Source of the DNA: VMDH01 sp038108875
GTDB lineage: Bacteria > Pseudomonadota > Gammaproteobacteria > Magnimaribacterales > D2472
Assembly: GCA_038108875.1 (NCBI GenBank)
Contig: JAYNII010000005.1
Coordinates: forward strand, 1-64,000
DNA: 64,000 nt
Direction: 5' to 3'
Below, in pieces: positions 40,585 through 50,658 of this stretch. Every line of letters starts with the position of its first letter. The stretch's first letter is position 1. The position numbers were made by a program, and so were the translations under genes. Under the pieces are notes generated by a model. That model made no database searches and was not told the DNA's origin. It was given only the letters and a program-made list of their open reading frames with translations.

Positions 40585-41118
40585 ATGGGGAAATCTAAAA
40601 ATAATAAACCTATTGCTGACTCAGCAAACCTAGATTCAGGGGTTGACTCTAATACTCAATCTGCTGTTAAAGATGAGCCACAGGAATTATTTGCAGAGAC
40701 TATTAAACTTTTAGAGGACAAATGTTTAAGGTTGAGTGCTGAAATTGAAAATATGCACAAACGGCATGCTGTTGAGATTGAAAAAGCACACAAATTTGGT
40801 TTAGAGCATTTTGTTAGAGAGCTTCTAGTTGTTATCGATAATCTTGAGCAAGCACTAAAAAGTTTCGTATCATCAAACACTTCAGATAGAGAGGGTATTG
40901 AACTTACATTAAAGTCTTTTGAAAACATCCTTGATAAATTTGGAATAAGACCTATTAACCCTAAAGAAGAAAGATTTAATCCTCTAATGCATGAGGCCGT
41001 TTCAGTCATAACAAACCAAGATTTAAGCGATGATGACGTTATGGAGGTTTTTCAAAGAGGTTGGGCTATTAATGAAAGAGTAATTCGACCAGCAAGAGTG
41101 GTCGTTGTTAAAAATTAG
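40585..41118 (+). CDS. grpE: Nucleotide exchange factor GrpE
   Basis: Releases ADP from DnaK and acts as a thermosensor. The 177 residues have an acidic, low-complexity start, a long helix (about 40-90), and the beta domain with FNPLMHEAV near 132-140 and GWAINERVIRPARVVV at the end. It is the first gene behind the sigma32 promoter and is followed nine bases later by dnaK. Confidence 0.97.
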   Translation: MGKSKNNKPIADSANLDSGVDSNTQSAVKDEPQELFAETIKLLEDKCLRLSAEIENMHKRHAVEIEKAHKFGLEHFVRELLVVIDNLEQALKSFVSSNTSDREGIELTLKSFENILDKFGIRPINPKEERFNPLMHEAVSVITNQDLSDDDVMEVFQRGWAINERVIRPARVVVVKN

Positions 41119-41127
41119 GAAATTATT

Positions 41128-43050
41128 ATGTCAAAAATTATTGGAATCGATTTAGGAACTACAAATAGCTGTCTTGCGGTTATAGAAGGGGGACAACCTA
41201 AGGTAATAGAAAATGCAGAAGGAGGAAGAACTACTCCATCTGTTATCGCTTATACCGATAGCAGCGAAGTTTTGGTTGGCACTCCAGCAAAAAGACAAGC
41301 AGTAACAAACCCTCAAAAAACATTACATGCTATTAAGAGATTAATCGGAAGAAGATTTGAAGACGATGTAGTTAAAAAAGATATGGAAATGGTTCCATAT
41401 AAAATAATTAAAGCTGACAATGGCGATGCTTGGGTTCAGGTAGATGATAAAAAACTTGCTCCTCCTCAAATATCTGCAGAAATCCTTAAAAAATTAAAAA
41501 AGACGGCAGAAAATTATCTAGGCCAAGAAGTTAAAGAAGCAGTTATTACTGTTCCAGCTTATTTTAATGATTCACAAAGGCAAGCTACAAAGGATGCTGG
41601 GAAAATTGCGGGCTTAGAAGTAAAACGGATAATTAATGAACCTACAGCAGCCGCACTGGCCTATGGTCTTGATAAGCATAAAGGGGATTCAGTTGTTGCA
41701 GTTTATGATTTAGGCGGGGGTACTTTTGATATCTCTATAATTGAAATATCAGAAGTTGATGGAGAGCATCAGTTTGAAGTACTTGCTACCAATGGAGATA
41801 CCTTTTTGGGTGGAGAAGATTTTGATTTAAAGCTCATAGATTATTTTGTTGCACAGTTTAAAAATGAGTCAGGTTTTGATCTTAAATCAGATCCGCTTGC
41901 ACTCCAGAGACTTAAAGAGGCTGCAGAAAAAGCAAAAATTGAATTATCCTCAAGTGAGCAAACCGAAGTAAATCTTCCCTATATAACTGCAGATGCTTCT
42001 GGACCAAAACACTTTGTTCATAAAGTTACAAGGGCAAAACTAGAGTCATTGGTTGAAGAGCTTGTTGATAAAAGTCTTACACCAGTTAAATTGGCGCTTG
42101 AAGATGCAAAACTCTCCATCGGAGATATAAATGAAGTTTTGTTAGTGGGTGGTCAAACAAGAATGCCATTAGTGCAGACCAAGGTTAAAAATTTCTTTAA
42201 AAAGGAACCCAGAAAAGATCTCAATCCAGATGAGGCAGTAGCAGTTGGAGCTGCAATACAGGGCTCAGTATTATCTGGAGAAACCAAGGATGTGCTTTTG
42301 TTGGATGTGACACCATTAACCCTTGGGATTGAGACTCTTGGAGGTGTCGCAACTCCTCTAATTGAGAAAAATACTACAATCCCAACTCAAAAATCACAAA
42401 TTTTCTCAACCGCTGAAGATAATCAAACAGCTGTGACTGTGCATGTTATTCAAGGAGAAAGAAAACAGGCCTCTCAGAATAAATCACTTGGACAATTCAA
42501 TCTAGAGGATATTCCCCCAGCTCAAAGAGGGATGCCGCAAATTGAAGTCTCTTTTGATCTGGATGCTAATGGTATATTGAATGTTTCTGCAAAAGATAAA
42601 AAAACAGGTAAAGAGCAATCAATAGTAATTAAGGCTTCTAGCGGTTTATCTGACGAAGATATTGAGAAGATGATAAAAGATGCTGAAGCAAATGCTGAAG
42701 AAGATAGAAAATTTGAAGGTTTGGTTCAGGCAAAAAATAATGCAGATATGCTAATTCATGCTACCAGAAAATCAATTAAGGAAGCCGGGGAAAAGCTGAG
42801 TGATGCAGAAAAAACTGCAGTAGAGGAATCTGTTAAGATCTTAGAAAACGCAGTTAAATCTGAAGATTTATCAAAAATTGAAGATGCTACTAAAGCATTA
42901 AATGAAACATTAACTCCATTGGCACAAAAGCTTTATTCTGCTCCAGAAGGATCTGAAGCTGTAGATCCATCTAGCGACCAAAACAGTCAATCAGATGATA
43001 ATACAGTCGAAGCTGAGTACGAAGAGGTTAAAGAAGAAGATAAATCCTAG
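41128..43050 (+). CDS. dnaK: Molecular chaperone DnaK (Hsp70)
   Basis: Central Hsp70 chaperone. The 640-residue protein has [13 protein letters not shown] at 6-18, [11 protein letters not shown] near 196 in the ATPase domain, the linker [15 protein letters not shown] near 389-403 and the substrate-binding domain. The C terminus ends in an acidic [11 protein letters not shown] tail that corresponds to the EEVK/D tail. AAATTATT is the only spacer before its ATG; no separate promoter is seen. Confidence 0.99.
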   Translation: MSKIIGIDLGTTNSCLAVIEGGQPKVIENAEGGRTTPSVIAYTDSSEVLVGTPAKRQAVTNPQKTLHAIKRLIGRRFEDDVVKKDMEMVPYKIIKADNGDAWVQVDDKKLAPPQISAEILKKLKKTAENYLGQEVKEAVITVPAYFNDSQRQATKDAGKIAGLEVKRIINEPTAAALAYGLDKHKGDSVVAVYDLGGGTFDISIIEISEVDGEHQFEVLATNGDTFLGGEDFDLKLIDYFVAQFKNESGFDLKSDPLALQRLKEAAEKAKIELSSSEQTEVNLPYITADASGPKHFVHKVTRAKLESLVEELVDKSLTPVKLALEDAKLSIGDINEVLLVGGQTRMPLVQTKVKNFFKKEPRKDLNPDEAVAVGAAIQGSVLSGETKDVLLLDVTPLTLGIETLGGVATPLIEKNTTIPTQKSQIFSTAEDNQTAVTVHVIQGERKQASQNKSLGQFNLEDIPPAQRGMPQIEVSFDLDANGILNVSAKDKKTGKEQSIVIKASSGLSDEDIEKMIKDAEANAEEDRKFEGLVQAKNNADMLIHATRKSIKEAGEKLSDAEKTAVEESVKILENAVKSEDLSKIEDATKALNETLTPLAQKLYSAPEGSEAVDPSSDQNSQSDDNTVEAEYEEVKEEDKS

Positions 43051-43052
43051 TA

Positions 43053-44156
43053 ATGTCCAAACGAGATTACTATGAGGTATTGGGTGTTTCCAGAAATGCT
43101 TCACCTCAAGATCTAAAGAAAGCCTTTAAAAAGCTTGCTATGAAATATCATCCGGATAGAAACCCAGATGATAAGAATGCCACAGAAAAATTTAAAGAAG
43201 CTGCAGAGGCTTATGAAATCTTGTCAGATACAGATAAAAAAGCTGCTTACGATCAATTCGGCCACGCAGGAGTTCAAGGCATGGGTGGAGGAGGAGCTGG
43301 ATTCCAAGATTTCAATTTTGGAGATATTTTTGGAGATATTTTTGGTGATGTATTTGGCGGCAGATCTTCATCGAGAAGACAGAGGCGTGGCCAGGATCTT
43401 CAAATTAGAGTTGACTTAACTTTAAAGCAGGCAATTCTTGGTATTAAAAAGACTATTAAACTACCAGTAGATAATCCATGTAAGCCATGCAGTGGAACAG
43501 GGGCGAAACCAGGCTCAAGCCCGATAAGATGTAGTGCTTGCAATGGATCTGGTCAAATTAGAATGCAACAGGGTTTTTTTTCGATACAACAAACTTGTTC
43601 AACTTGCAGTGGAGAGGGAAGTGTTATTAAAGAATTTTGTTCAAATTGTGGAGGGAGAGGTACCATCAGAGATGAAAAAACTCTCTCTATTAATATTCCT
43701 GCTGGGGTAGATCAAGGAGATAAAGTTAGATTAGCTAATGAAGGCAATGCTATAGCTGGAGGACCAAACGGGGATCTTTATGTCATCATTAATGTATTAA
43801 AAAATAAGATTTTTGAAAGAGAAGGATCAGACCTTTATTGTGAAGCTCCCATTCCAATTACCACTGCTATTAAAGGAGGATCAGTTACCATCCCAACCAT
43901 TGATTCTAAAATTTCTCTAAAGGTTCCACCATATACCCAAACCGGGAAGATTTTAATAGTTAAGGGAAAAGGTGCATCCTCAGTAAGAAACTCATCTCGG
44001 GGTGATTTGCACTGTAGGGTTGTTGTTGAAACACCCTCTAAATTAACCAAAGATCAATTTAGATTAATCGATGAACTAGAGAAAAGTTTTACTGAGGAAT
44101 CCCATCCTATTCAGTCCTCATTTATTAGGGCTACCAAAGAATTTGAAAGAGAATAA
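43053..44156 (+). CDS. dnaJ: Chaperone DnaJ (type I Hsp40)
   Basis: Co-chaperone that loads substrates on DnaK. The 367 residues hold the J domain with His33-Pro34-Asp35, a Gly/Phe region, and four zinc-finger repeats ([32 protein letters not shown]) between about 145 and 200. The Gly/Phe region contains a three-unit GDIF/GDVF repeat. Two bases separate it from dnaK, and its 3' end overlaps dapB by 14 bases. Confidence 0.98.
   Translation: MSKRDYYEVLGVSRNASPQDLKKAFKKLAMKYHPDRNPDDKNATEKFKEAAEAYEILSDTDKKAAYDQFGHAGVQGMGGGGAGFQDFNFGDIFGDIFGDVFGGRSSSRRQRRGQDLQIRVDLTLKQAILGIKKTIKLPVDNPCKPCSGTGAKPGSSPIRCSACNGSGQIRMQQGFFSIQQTCSTCSGEGSVIKEFCSNCGGRGTIRDEKTLSINIPAGVDQGDKVRLANEGNAIAGGPNGDLYVIINVLKNKIFEREGSDLYCEAPIPITTAIKGGSVTIPTIDSKISLKVPPYTQTGKILIVKGKGASSVRNSSRGDLHCRVVVETPSKLTKDQFRLIDELEKSFTEESHPIQSSFIRATKEFERE
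43320..43355 (+). repeat. Three 12-base tandem units in the dnaJ Gly/Phe region
   Basis: GGAGATATTTTT at 43320-43331 is repeated exactly at 43332-43343, followed by a diverged GGTGATGTATTT at 43344-43355. They encode [13 protein letters not shown] similar [13 protein letters not shown] run is known in E. coli DnaJ, so this is a normal feature of the protein, though exact repetition at DNA level makes slippage possible. Confidence 0.7.
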
Positions 44157-44829
44157 AAACCATTTTCTAATCAATGGTATCAACGGTCGAATGGGCCAGG
44201 TTCTAATTTCACTTCTCACAAAACGAAGTGACTGTGAGTTTTCTAATTTTAAAGACTTTGATGTAAACCAATTGAATGAGGTTTCTAGTAAGACAGTAAT
44301 CTTAGATTTTTCTCATCCCTCAAGCCTAGAAAAATTGCTGCTCGATAATCCAAAAATTGCTTTAATCTCTGGAACCACCAATTTAAATAAGAGACATATG
44401 GATTTAGTTTTGGATTATGCGCTGACTGCACCCATAATGCTCGCTTCGAACTTTTCGTTTGGAGTTCACAAACTCTCATCACAGATTAAAAGCTTTCTCT
44501 TAGAAAATGAAAATATTGAGAAATGCAATATCACAGAAGTACATCATACTGAAAAAAAAGATTCTCCGTCTGGAACTGCAAAAACCTTAGCCACACAAAT
44601 TAGTGAAACCCGTCCCGATATAGATATTAATTTTACTTCTTTAAGGAAGCACAGTGTTTTTGGCCTGCATAGCGTTTCATTTTTAACTCCTAATCAAGAG
44701 GTAATATTTCACCATCAAGCTTTTAATAGAGAGATTTTTGCTGCAGGAGCAATTGAGGCTGCATTTTGGCTTAGAGAACAGCAGAATGGATTGTATCCAC
44801 TTGATAATTATTTTAAAAAAAATCTTTAA
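44143..44829 (+). CDS. dapB: 4-hydroxy-tetrahydrodipicolinate reductase (DapB)
   Basis: Second committed step of diaminopimelate/lysine synthesis, using NAD(P)H. The 228 residues start at TTG 44143 inside the end of dnaJ; the first in-frame ATG lies inside the nucleotide-binding motif, so TTG is required. NGINGRMGQ at 11-19 binds the cofactor. The catalytic segment [15 protein letters not shown] runs from 132 to 146. It is about 45 residues shorter than the E. coli protein, like other compact DapB proteins. Its place after dnaJ is standard. Confidence 0.95.
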   Translation: MKENKNHFLINGINGRMGQVLISLLTKRSDCEFSNFKDFDVNQLNEVSSKTVILDFSHPSSLEKLLLDNPKIALISGTTNLNKRHMDLVLDYALTAPIMLASNFSFGVHKLSSQIKSFLLENENIEKCNITEVHHTEKKDSPSGTAKTLATQISETRPDIDINFTSLRKHSVFGLHSVSFLTPNQEVIFHHQAFNREIFAAGAIEAAFWLREQQNGLYPLDNYFKKNL

Positions 44830-44894
44830 CTAATAAGTTTATTTCTATAGAATTGTCCAACTTTTAACACGAAAGCAGAACATTTTTAGAAATA

Positions 44895-44940
44895 GGGTGC
44901 CCTTAGAGGTTTTTTCTAAGACTGCTGGAGAATAACCCGG
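44895..44940 (+). promoter_or_regulatory. Candidate structured leader of rpsB-tsf
   Basis: In the 119-base gap before rpsB, CTTAGA (44902-44907) pairs with TCTAAG (44915-44920), and GGGT (44895-44898) can pair with ACCC (44935-44938), placing the hairpin just upstream of the CGGAG ribosome site (44939-44943). S2 represses rpsB-tsf through a conserved leader in gammaproteobacteria; whether this is the same element I cannot tell. No convincing promoter was found in the gap. Confidence 0.35.
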
Positions 44941-44948
44941 AGAAAAAA

Positions 44949-45884
44949 ATGAGCATTGTTTCAATTCAAGATCTCCTTAATGCCGGAGTGCATTTTGGAC
45001 ATCAGTCAAGATTCTGGAACCCAAAAATGGAAAAGTACATTTTTGCTACCAAAAATAAAATTAGCATAATAAATTTAGAACTAACACAAGAATTTTTAAG
45101 TGCTGCTGCCTCAAAAGCAGAAGAAATTTGTTCTAGAGGTAATAAGATTTTATTTGTTGGCACTAAACGTTCTGCCGCAAATACTATTAAAGAAGAAGCA
45201 ACAAGTCTTGGCCTTCCATACATTAATAAAAGATGGCTTGGAGGAACCTTAACTAATTGGAAAACCATCAGAGGGAGTGTAAGAAGGCTTCTAGATATCG
45301 AAGAAATGATTCAATCAGGAAGGATCAAAAAACTCTCCAAGAAAGAGGCCCTAGATATTACCAAAGAATACGAGAAGCTAAATACTAGCGTCGGAGGCAT
45401 AAAAGAAATGAAAGGCTTACCTGATGCCTTATTTATCGTTGATGTTAATTTCGAAAGGATAGCTGTAAATGAAGCTAGAAAGATGGGAATTCCAATCATT
45501 GGGTTAGTTGATACTAATTCAAGCCCCGAAGGAATTGATTACATTATTCCAGGCAATGATGATGCTATCAGATCTGTAAGATTAGTGACAAAAGTTATAG
45601 CTGAAGCTTGCGCTAGAGGATTATCTAATGTTAAAGGTGGAATTATTGTTGGTGATGATGAGGATGCACCGGTTGTCAAAGTTAAAAAGGTTGGAGCAAC
45701 ATCAGGTAAAGTAGTCAATCTAATTAACTCAGCAGATGATGAAGAGCCTGAGCTGGATGAGGAAAATAAAAAGCAGGAAATTATCCTTGAAGAATCGCCT
45801 AAAAAGACAAAAACATCCAGAAAACCTAAATCAATAGAATCTAATTCAGATGCGAATGAAGAAGATGCAAAAGAAGAGGAATAA
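44949..45884 (+). CDS. rpsB: 30S ribosomal protein S2 with long charged C-terminal tail
   Basis: Late-assembly protein of the 30S subunit needed for S1 binding. The core (about 1-230) is typical: [19 protein letters not shown] near 9-27, [13 protein letters not shown] near 95-107 and [19 protein letters not shown] near 180-198. The protein is 311 residues against about 241 in E. coli. The extra 70-80 residues (about 232-311) are rich in Glu, Asp, Lys and Ser and look disordered. CGGAG precedes the ATG. Confidence 0.97.
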   Translation: MSIVSIQDLLNAGVHFGHQSRFWNPKMEKYIFATKNKISIINLELTQEFLSAAASKAEEICSRGNKILFVGTKRSAANTIKEEATSLGLPYINKRWLGGTLTNWKTIRGSVRRLLDIEEMIQSGRIKKLSKKEALDITKEYEKLNTSVGGIKEMKGLPDALFIVDVNFERIAVNEARKMGIPIIGLVDTNSSPEGIDYIIPGNDDAIRSVRLVTKVIAEACARGLSNVKGGIIVGDDEDAPVVKVKKVGATSGKVVNLINSADDEEPELDEENKKQEIILEESPKKTKTSRKPKSIESNSDANEEDAKEEE

Positions 45885-45887
45885 CAC

Positions 45888-46739
45888 ATGTCTATTTCAG
45901 CGAGTCAAGTAAAAGAACTTAGAGAGATGACTGGGGTTGGCATGATGGAGTGTAAAAAAGCCCTTGTTGAAACCAACGGTGATCTAGAAAAAGCCATCGA
46001 CTTATTAAGGTCTAATAGTGCATTAAAAGCAGAGAAGAAAGCTTCCAGAGTTGCTGCAGATGGAATGTTAGTTTTAAACCATGGACAAGGCTCAGTTACC
46101 GTAGTTGAAATTAATACTGAAACGGATTTTGCTGCCAAGGATGAAAAATTCCAATCTTTTTGCAATAACATTAGAGAATACCTGGCCAACAATAAGATCA
46201 ATACCATTGAGGAGTTAAACGAAATTTTTGCTTCGCAAAGAGAAAGCTTGGTTCAGTCAATTGGTGAAAATATTCAAATCAGAAGAATGATTAATGTTAC
46301 TGGTGGCAACTCAATTGGTGTGTATTTGCATACTGATGGGAAGTTAGCAGCTATTGTAGCTATAGATAGTAATGATGATGAATTAGCCAAAGATCTTGCG
46401 ATGCATGTTGCAGCATCAAACCCAAATTGTGTGACTGCTGACCAGGTTGATCAAGCTTTGCTTACAAGAGAGAGAAGTATTTATGAAGCTCAAGCTGCAG
46501 AATCAGGCAAAGATCCAAGCATTATGGAGAAAATGATTCAAGGAAAGTTGAACAGATTCCTTTCAGAAATCACGCTGGTTTCACAGCCCTTCGTAAAGAA
46601 TCCTGATCAAACTGTTGAAGCTTTATTATCTGAAAGAAATGCTAAAGTGGTTTCGATGTCTAGAGTTAAAGTAGGGGAAGGAATTGCGGTTGAGAAGAAA
46701 GATTTTGCCGCAGAGGTTGCAGAGCAACTAAAATCTTAG
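45888..46739 (+). CDS. tsf: Translation elongation factor Ts
   Basis: Nucleotide exchange factor for EF-Tu. The 283 residues match the E. coli length. The N-terminal UBA-like domain has LREMTGVGMMECKKAL near 10-25, and the core TETDFAAKDEKF near 77-88 contacts EF-Tu. It follows rpsB by three bases as in nearly all bacteria. EF-Tu itself is not encoded in this window. Confidence 0.98.
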   Translation: MSISASQVKELREMTGVGMMECKKALVETNGDLEKAIDLLRSNSALKAEKKASRVAADGMLVLNHGQGSVTVVEINTETDFAAKDEKFQSFCNNIREYLANNKINTIEELNEIFASQRESLVQSIGENIQIRRMINVTGGNSIGVYLHTDGKLAAIVAIDSNDDELAKDLAMHVAASNPNCVTADQVDQALLTRERSIYEAQAAESGKDPSIMEKMIQGKLNRFLSEITLVSQPFVKNPDQTVEALLSERNAKVVSMSRVKVGEGIAVEKKDFAAEVAEQLKS

Positions 46740-46742
46740 TTT

Positions 46743-47456
46743 ATGGGCGATTTAAAATACAAGCGTCTTCTTGTTAAGTTTAGCGGAGAAGCTGTTGCAG
46801 GCAATGATGAGCATGGAATTGATCCAAAGATCTTAGATCAAATGGCAGCTTCGGTGAGAGACTGTAAAGAACTTGGAACTGAAATTGGAATTGTTATAGG
46901 CGGCGGAAATCTCTTTAGAGGTGAAAAATTATCTCAAGCTGGTATGGATCGGGTTGCTGGTGATCATATGGGAATGCTTGCTACCGTTATGAATGGTATT
47001 GCATTGCGAGATGCTTTAGAAAGAGCAGGAGTAAAAACAAGAGTTATGTCTGCTATATCAATGTCAGGTTTAGTTGAACATTATGATCGCAGATTAGCGA
47101 TACAACTCTTAGGTAATGGATTTGTAGTAATCTTTACAGCAGGAACAGGAAATCCATTTTTTACTACTGATACTGCAGGATGTCTAAGGGCAGTTGAGAT
47201 AGAAGCTGATTTAATGCTAAAAGCCACAAAAGTAAATGGCGTGTACTCAGACGATCCTAAAACCAATCCCCATGCAAAGTTTTTTAACTCAATTTCCTTC
47301 CAAGATGCTATTGCCAAGAATTTGAAAGTCATGGATGCAACTGCTCTTACCTTAGCAAGGGATCATAATATCCCCATTAAGGTATTTAATTGGAGTCACC
47401 CAAATGCTCTTAAGGAAATTGCTTGCGGAGAGGATGTGGGAACATTAATATCTTAA
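46743..47456 (+). CDS. pyrH: UMP kinase
   Basis: Phosphorylates UMP to UDP in pyrimidine nucleotide synthesis. The 237 residues belong to the amino-acid-kinase fold: VKFSGEAVAG near 11-20, GIVIGGGNLFRG near 50-61, GTGNPFFTTDTAG near 133-145 and the late KVFNW. It follows tsf by three bases. The association tsf-pyrH-frr is conserved. Confidence 0.98.
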   Translation: MGDLKYKRLLVKFSGEAVAGNDEHGIDPKILDQMAASVRDCKELGTEIGIVIGGGNLFRGEKLSQAGMDRVAGDHMGMLATVMNGIALRDALERAGVKTRVMSAISMSGLVEHYDRRLAIQLLGNGFVVIFTAGTGNPFFTTDTAGCLRAVEIEADLMLKATKVNGVYSDDPKTNPHAKFFNSISFQDAIAKNLKVMDATALTLARDHNIPIKVFNWSHPNALKEIACGEDVGTLIS

Positions 47457-47458
47457 AT

Positions 47459-48013
47459 ATGCAAACTACCATTGAGCAACTGAAGCAAAAAATGCAAAAA
47501 TCCCTAGACTCTCTTCAGGTGGAGTTTAATAAAATCAGAACCGGGAGAGCAAATCCAAGCATTTTAGATGGAGTGAAAGTAAATTATTATGGAAATCCTA
47601 CTCCAATTTCTCAAACAGCAAACATTACAGTTGAAGAGGGTAGAACTTTAGCAATCTCTCCTTGGGATAAATCACTTATATCCGAAATAGAGAAAGCCAT
47701 CCTTAAGTCTGATTTGGGACTTAATCCAAACACCTCAGGCAGTTTAATCAGAGTTACCATGCCTGTCCTTACCAAAGAAACAAGACAAGAGTATATCAAG
47801 CAAGCTAGAAGTGAGGCTGAAAATGCAAGAGTTGCTGTTAGAAACATTCGAAGAGATGCAAACAATCACGCAAAAGATTCACAAAAGTCTGGAGAAATTT
47901 CAGAAGATGATCTTAGAAGATTAGAGGAAGAAGTTCAAAAAGTTACCGATAGGTTTATAGAAGAAGTTGATTCCGAATTAAAAAAGAAAGAGGCTGATCT
48001 CCTAGAAATCTAG
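47459..48013 (+). CDS. frr: Ribosome recycling factor
   Basis: Splits post-termination ribosomes with EF-G. I start it at ATG 47459, two bases after the pyrH stop, giving 184 residues (E. coli 185) that begin MQTTIEQLKQKMQKSLDSL. A longer frame inside pyrH would add twelve unlikely residues. Conserved KIRTGRANPSILDGV and NVRRDAN-like NIRRDANNHAKD segments are present. Confidence 0.97.
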   Translation: MQTTIEQLKQKMQKSLDSLQVEFNKIRTGRANPSILDGVKVNYYGNPTPISQTANITVEEGRTLAISPWDKSLISEIEKAILKSDLGLNPNTSGSLIRVTMPVLTKETRQEYIKQARSEAENARVAVRNIRRDANNHAKDSQKSGEISEDDLRRLEEEVQKVTDRFIEEVDSELKKKEADLLEI

Positions 48014-48018
48014 TTTTT

Positions 48019-48717
48019 ATGCCAAAAATTTTGCCCAAGCCAATCAATGTTGGCATTATTATGGATGGGAATGGTAGATGGGCTAAGTCAAAAAAAATAT
48101 CCACCACCTCTGGTCATGAGGCAGGGATCAAAACCATAAGACTTATTGTTGAAGAATCTATTCTTCATTCTGTTTCTTCTCTGACACTTTATGCATTCAG
48201 TACTGAAAATTGGCAAAGACCAAAAACAGAAGTTATTGGAATAGGTAAGCTTCTGATCCAAGCCATTAAGGAGCAAGTTCCTGAGCTGAAGGAACAAGGA
48301 GTAAAAATTACCTTCTTTGGTAATTATAAAAAGTTTGGAACTCAAGCAATAGATATGATTCGTCGTGCGGAAAATGACACTGAGTTAAAAAGACCAAAGC
48401 TCTTGCTTAACATTGCGCTGGGTTATGGAGGGCGATCTGACATTGTAAATGGAATAAATAAAATAATTTTTAGCAATAATAAGAAAAAGATCACAGAACA
48501 GAGTTTTTTTTCATTTCTAGAAGCTCCAGTTGATGAACTTGATTTACTAATTAGGACCGGTGGTGATAAGAGAATAAGTAATTTCCTTCTTTATCATCTT
48601 GCTTATACTGAACTATTATTTGTTGATACGCTGTGGCCAGATTTTAGCCAAGAAGAATACTCAGAGTGTTTAAATAATTTTACTAAGGTTGAAAGAAGGT
48701 TTGGAAAACGCATTTAG
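48019..48717 (+). CDS. uppS: Undecaprenyl diphosphate synthase (UppS)
   Basis: Cis-prenyltransferase that makes the C55 carrier lipid for peptidoglycan and O-antigen. The 232 residues have IIMDGNGRWAKSK near 14-26 with the catalytic aspartate, GHEAGIKTIR near 33-42, LTLYAFSTENW near 55-65 and DLLIRTGGDKRISNFLL near 175-191. It is slightly shorter than the 253-residue E. coli enzyme. Its end overlaps cdsA by 29 bases. Confidence 0.97.
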   Translation: MPKILPKPINVGIIMDGNGRWAKSKKISTTSGHEAGIKTIRLIVEESILHSVSSLTLYAFSTENWQRPKTEVIGIGKLLIQAIKEQVPELKEQGVKITFFGNYKKFGTQAIDMIRRAENDTELKRPKLLLNIALGYGGRSDIVNGINKIIFSNNKKKITEQSFFSFLEAPVDELDLLIRTGGDKRISNFLLYHLAYTELLFVDTLWPDFSQEEYSECLNNFTKVERRFGKRI

Positions 48718-49522
48718 AAAAAATATCCTACAGAGGATACCATCTGCATTATTCCTTGCTGCACTACTTATCGCATTATTATTTTTACAGTCTAATAATT
48801 TAATTTATACCGTGGTTTCTATTATTGGAGTGATGTTAGTAGTGGAATGGTATAAAAATGCAAAGAGAAACTACTTATTAGGAGCTGGGATATTAATAAG
48901 TCTTCTTCTGGGATTATTTATTTTCCCCCACCTTTTGGTACTTAACGTTTTAATAATTGGTATTTTTTGGATAACTATTGTGTTTTCCATCAAATTCCAA
49001 AAGCCATCGGGCAATTCTTACTTTTCTTTTAATAACTTATTTTTGAGTCAATTTTTAATTGTTGGTTTTATATCTTCTGCAGTTTTTATCTTTCTAGAAC
49101 ATAACGAATTCGGAGTTAACAAATTCTTGTTATTATTTTTATTGGTATTTCAGACTGCAATGGTAGATATATTTGCCTATATTGTTGGTTCTAATATTGG
49201 TAAAACTCCTATCACACCAAGCATAAGCCCTAATAAGACTCTTGAAGGTCTAGCTGGAGGTTTGTTTTTTGCTGCCATTTTAAGTATCGGTATTTCTATA
49301 TTAATTTCTGTCCCCCTTAAGACAATTTCAGCTTTAGTCTTATTGCTTCCGTTTGCAATTGCAGGAGATCTACTGGAGAGCCTGATTAAGAGATCCAGCA
49401 ATATCAAAGACTCAGGGTCAATATTTCCCGGGCATGGAGGATTATGGGATAGACTCGATTCTCACATTGCAGTTATATCTGCTGCACCTATAGTATTCAT
49501 TCTTTGTTTTAATCTAGCATGA
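48689..49522 (+). CDS. cdsA: Phosphatidate cytidylyltransferase
   Basis: Integral membrane enzyme making CDP-diacylglycerol for all phospholipids. The 277 residues contain about seven to eight membrane segments and the complete family signature near 230-257, ending FPGHGGLWDRLD. The start is uncertain: TTG at 48689 or TTG at 48701; both lie inside uppS. It overlaps dxr by four bases. Confidence 0.95.
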   Translation: MKEGLENAFRKNILQRIPSALFLAALLIALLFLQSNNLIYTVVSIIGVMLVVEWYKNAKRNYLLGAGILISLLLGLFIFPHLLVLNVLIIGIFWITIVFSIKFQKPSGNSYFSFNNLFLSQFLIVGFISSAVFIFLEHNEFGVNKFLLLFLLVFQTAMVDIFAYIVGSNIGKTPITPSISPNKTLEGLAGGLFFAAILSIGISILISVPLKTISALVLLLPFAIAGDLLESLIKRSSNIKDSGSIFPGHGGLWDRLDSHIAVISAAPIVFILCFNLA

Positions 49523-50658
49523 AAAATGTCTTTCTCTTAGGGGCTACGGGCAGCATAGGCAAAAGTGCATTAGAGGTCATTGAAGCTAACTCTTCAAAAT
49601 TCCGTTTAATTGGTATTGCGTATGGCAAAAATCACAAAGCAGCTAATGAGATTATAAAAAAACATAATCCAAAATTTATTTTCTCTCAAACCTATGAACT
49701 AAAGCATCACGGCAAGAAGGACGCAGCAAAATTGTTGAATCGCTATATCTCCTCCACAGAAGTTGATGTTGTGATTTCTGGGATAAGCGGTATTTCTGGG
49801 CTAGAGTCGACATATCAAGCAGTTAAATCAGGAAAAAAAATTCTTCTTGCCAATAAAGAAAGCATTGTGGCTGGTGGAGATATATTAATACCTCTTTCTA
49901 GAAAGACAGGAGCAAAGATTATTCCGATTGATAGTGAGCATAATGCAATAAACCAATGCATCAATTACTCTAAAAAAAATCTTTTAGAAGTCGATAAGAT
50001 AACTATCACTGCATCAGGGGGCCCATTTATTTCTAAGAAGTTGCAAGCCTTGACTAATGTCTCAGTGAGAGATGCTCTTCAACATCCCACATGGAACATG
50101 GGTGCTAAGATAACAATTGATTCTGCAACACTTATAAATAAATGTTTGGAAATAATTGAGGCTGCCTATTTATTCAATCTTAAATCAGAGAAACTAGACG
50201 TAATTGTTCATCCTCAAAGCATTGTGCATTCTTTAGTAACTTATAAAGATGGTTCAACCCTGGCACACCTAAGTAATCCATCTATGACCATTCCAATTGC
50301 TAATGCTCTGGGTGTTGGCATCTTAAGAAAGCGGGTTGGAGTTTCTTTTGAAGAGTTATTTCAGCAAGGTACACAATTAACTTTTAAACAACTTCCTAAG
50401 GATAGGCATCTCTGCTTCAATCTTGCTAGAACGGTTATTAATAAAAAAGGAAATGCAGGTGTTGTATTTAATGCTGCCAATGAAATCGCAGTCCAAGCCT
50501 TTATGAATCAAAAGATTAAATTTTTAGATATCTATGAAGTTATTTATCGAACTTTTAAAGCAATTTCTTGGTCTAAGGTTAATAACATACAAGATATTTT
50601 TCACTTTGATAACTCTGCACGCAAATATGCTGTTAAAGTGTTAAAATCGCTCACCTAA
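49519..50658 (+). CDS. dxr: 1-deoxy-D-xylulose 5-phosphate reductoisomerase
   Basis: First committed enzyme of the MEP isoprenoid pathway, the target of fosmidomycin. The 379 residues contain GATGSIGKSALEVIE at 8-22 (NADPH site), LANKESIVAGG near 113-123, the metal site IDSEHNAINQC near 136-146 and HPTWNMGAKITIDSATLINK near 190-209. Order frr-uppS-cdsA-dxr follows Pseudomonas, not E. coli. Confidence 0.98.
   Translation: MKNVFLLGATGSIGKSALEVIEANSSKFRLIGIAYGKNHKAANEIIKKHNPKFIFSQTYELKHHGKKDAAKLLNRYISSTEVDVVISGISGISGLESTYQAVKSGKKILLANKESIVAGGDILIPLSRKTGAKIIPIDSEHNAINQCINYSKKNLLEVDKITITASGGPFISKKLQALTNVSVRDALQHPTWNMGAKITIDSATLINKCLEIIEAAYLFNLKSEKLDVIVHPQSIVHSLVTYKDGSTLAHLSNPSMTIPIANALGVGILRKRVGVSFEELFQQGTQLTFKQLPKDRHLCFNLARTVINKKGNAGVVFNAANEIAVQAFMNQKIKFLDIYEVIYRTFKAISWSKVNNIQDIFHFDNSARKYAVKVLKSLT

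Noticed and set aside
44853..44881. TTGTCC-N17-CAGAAC as an rpsB promoter
   Set aside because: Only three or four matches in each hexamer; not better than chance in AT-rich sequence.
45539..45889. 116-residue Ser-rich frame antisense to the rpsB tail
   Set aside because: Explained by the Glu/Asp/Lys-rich codons of the S2 tail read backwards; no independent evidence.
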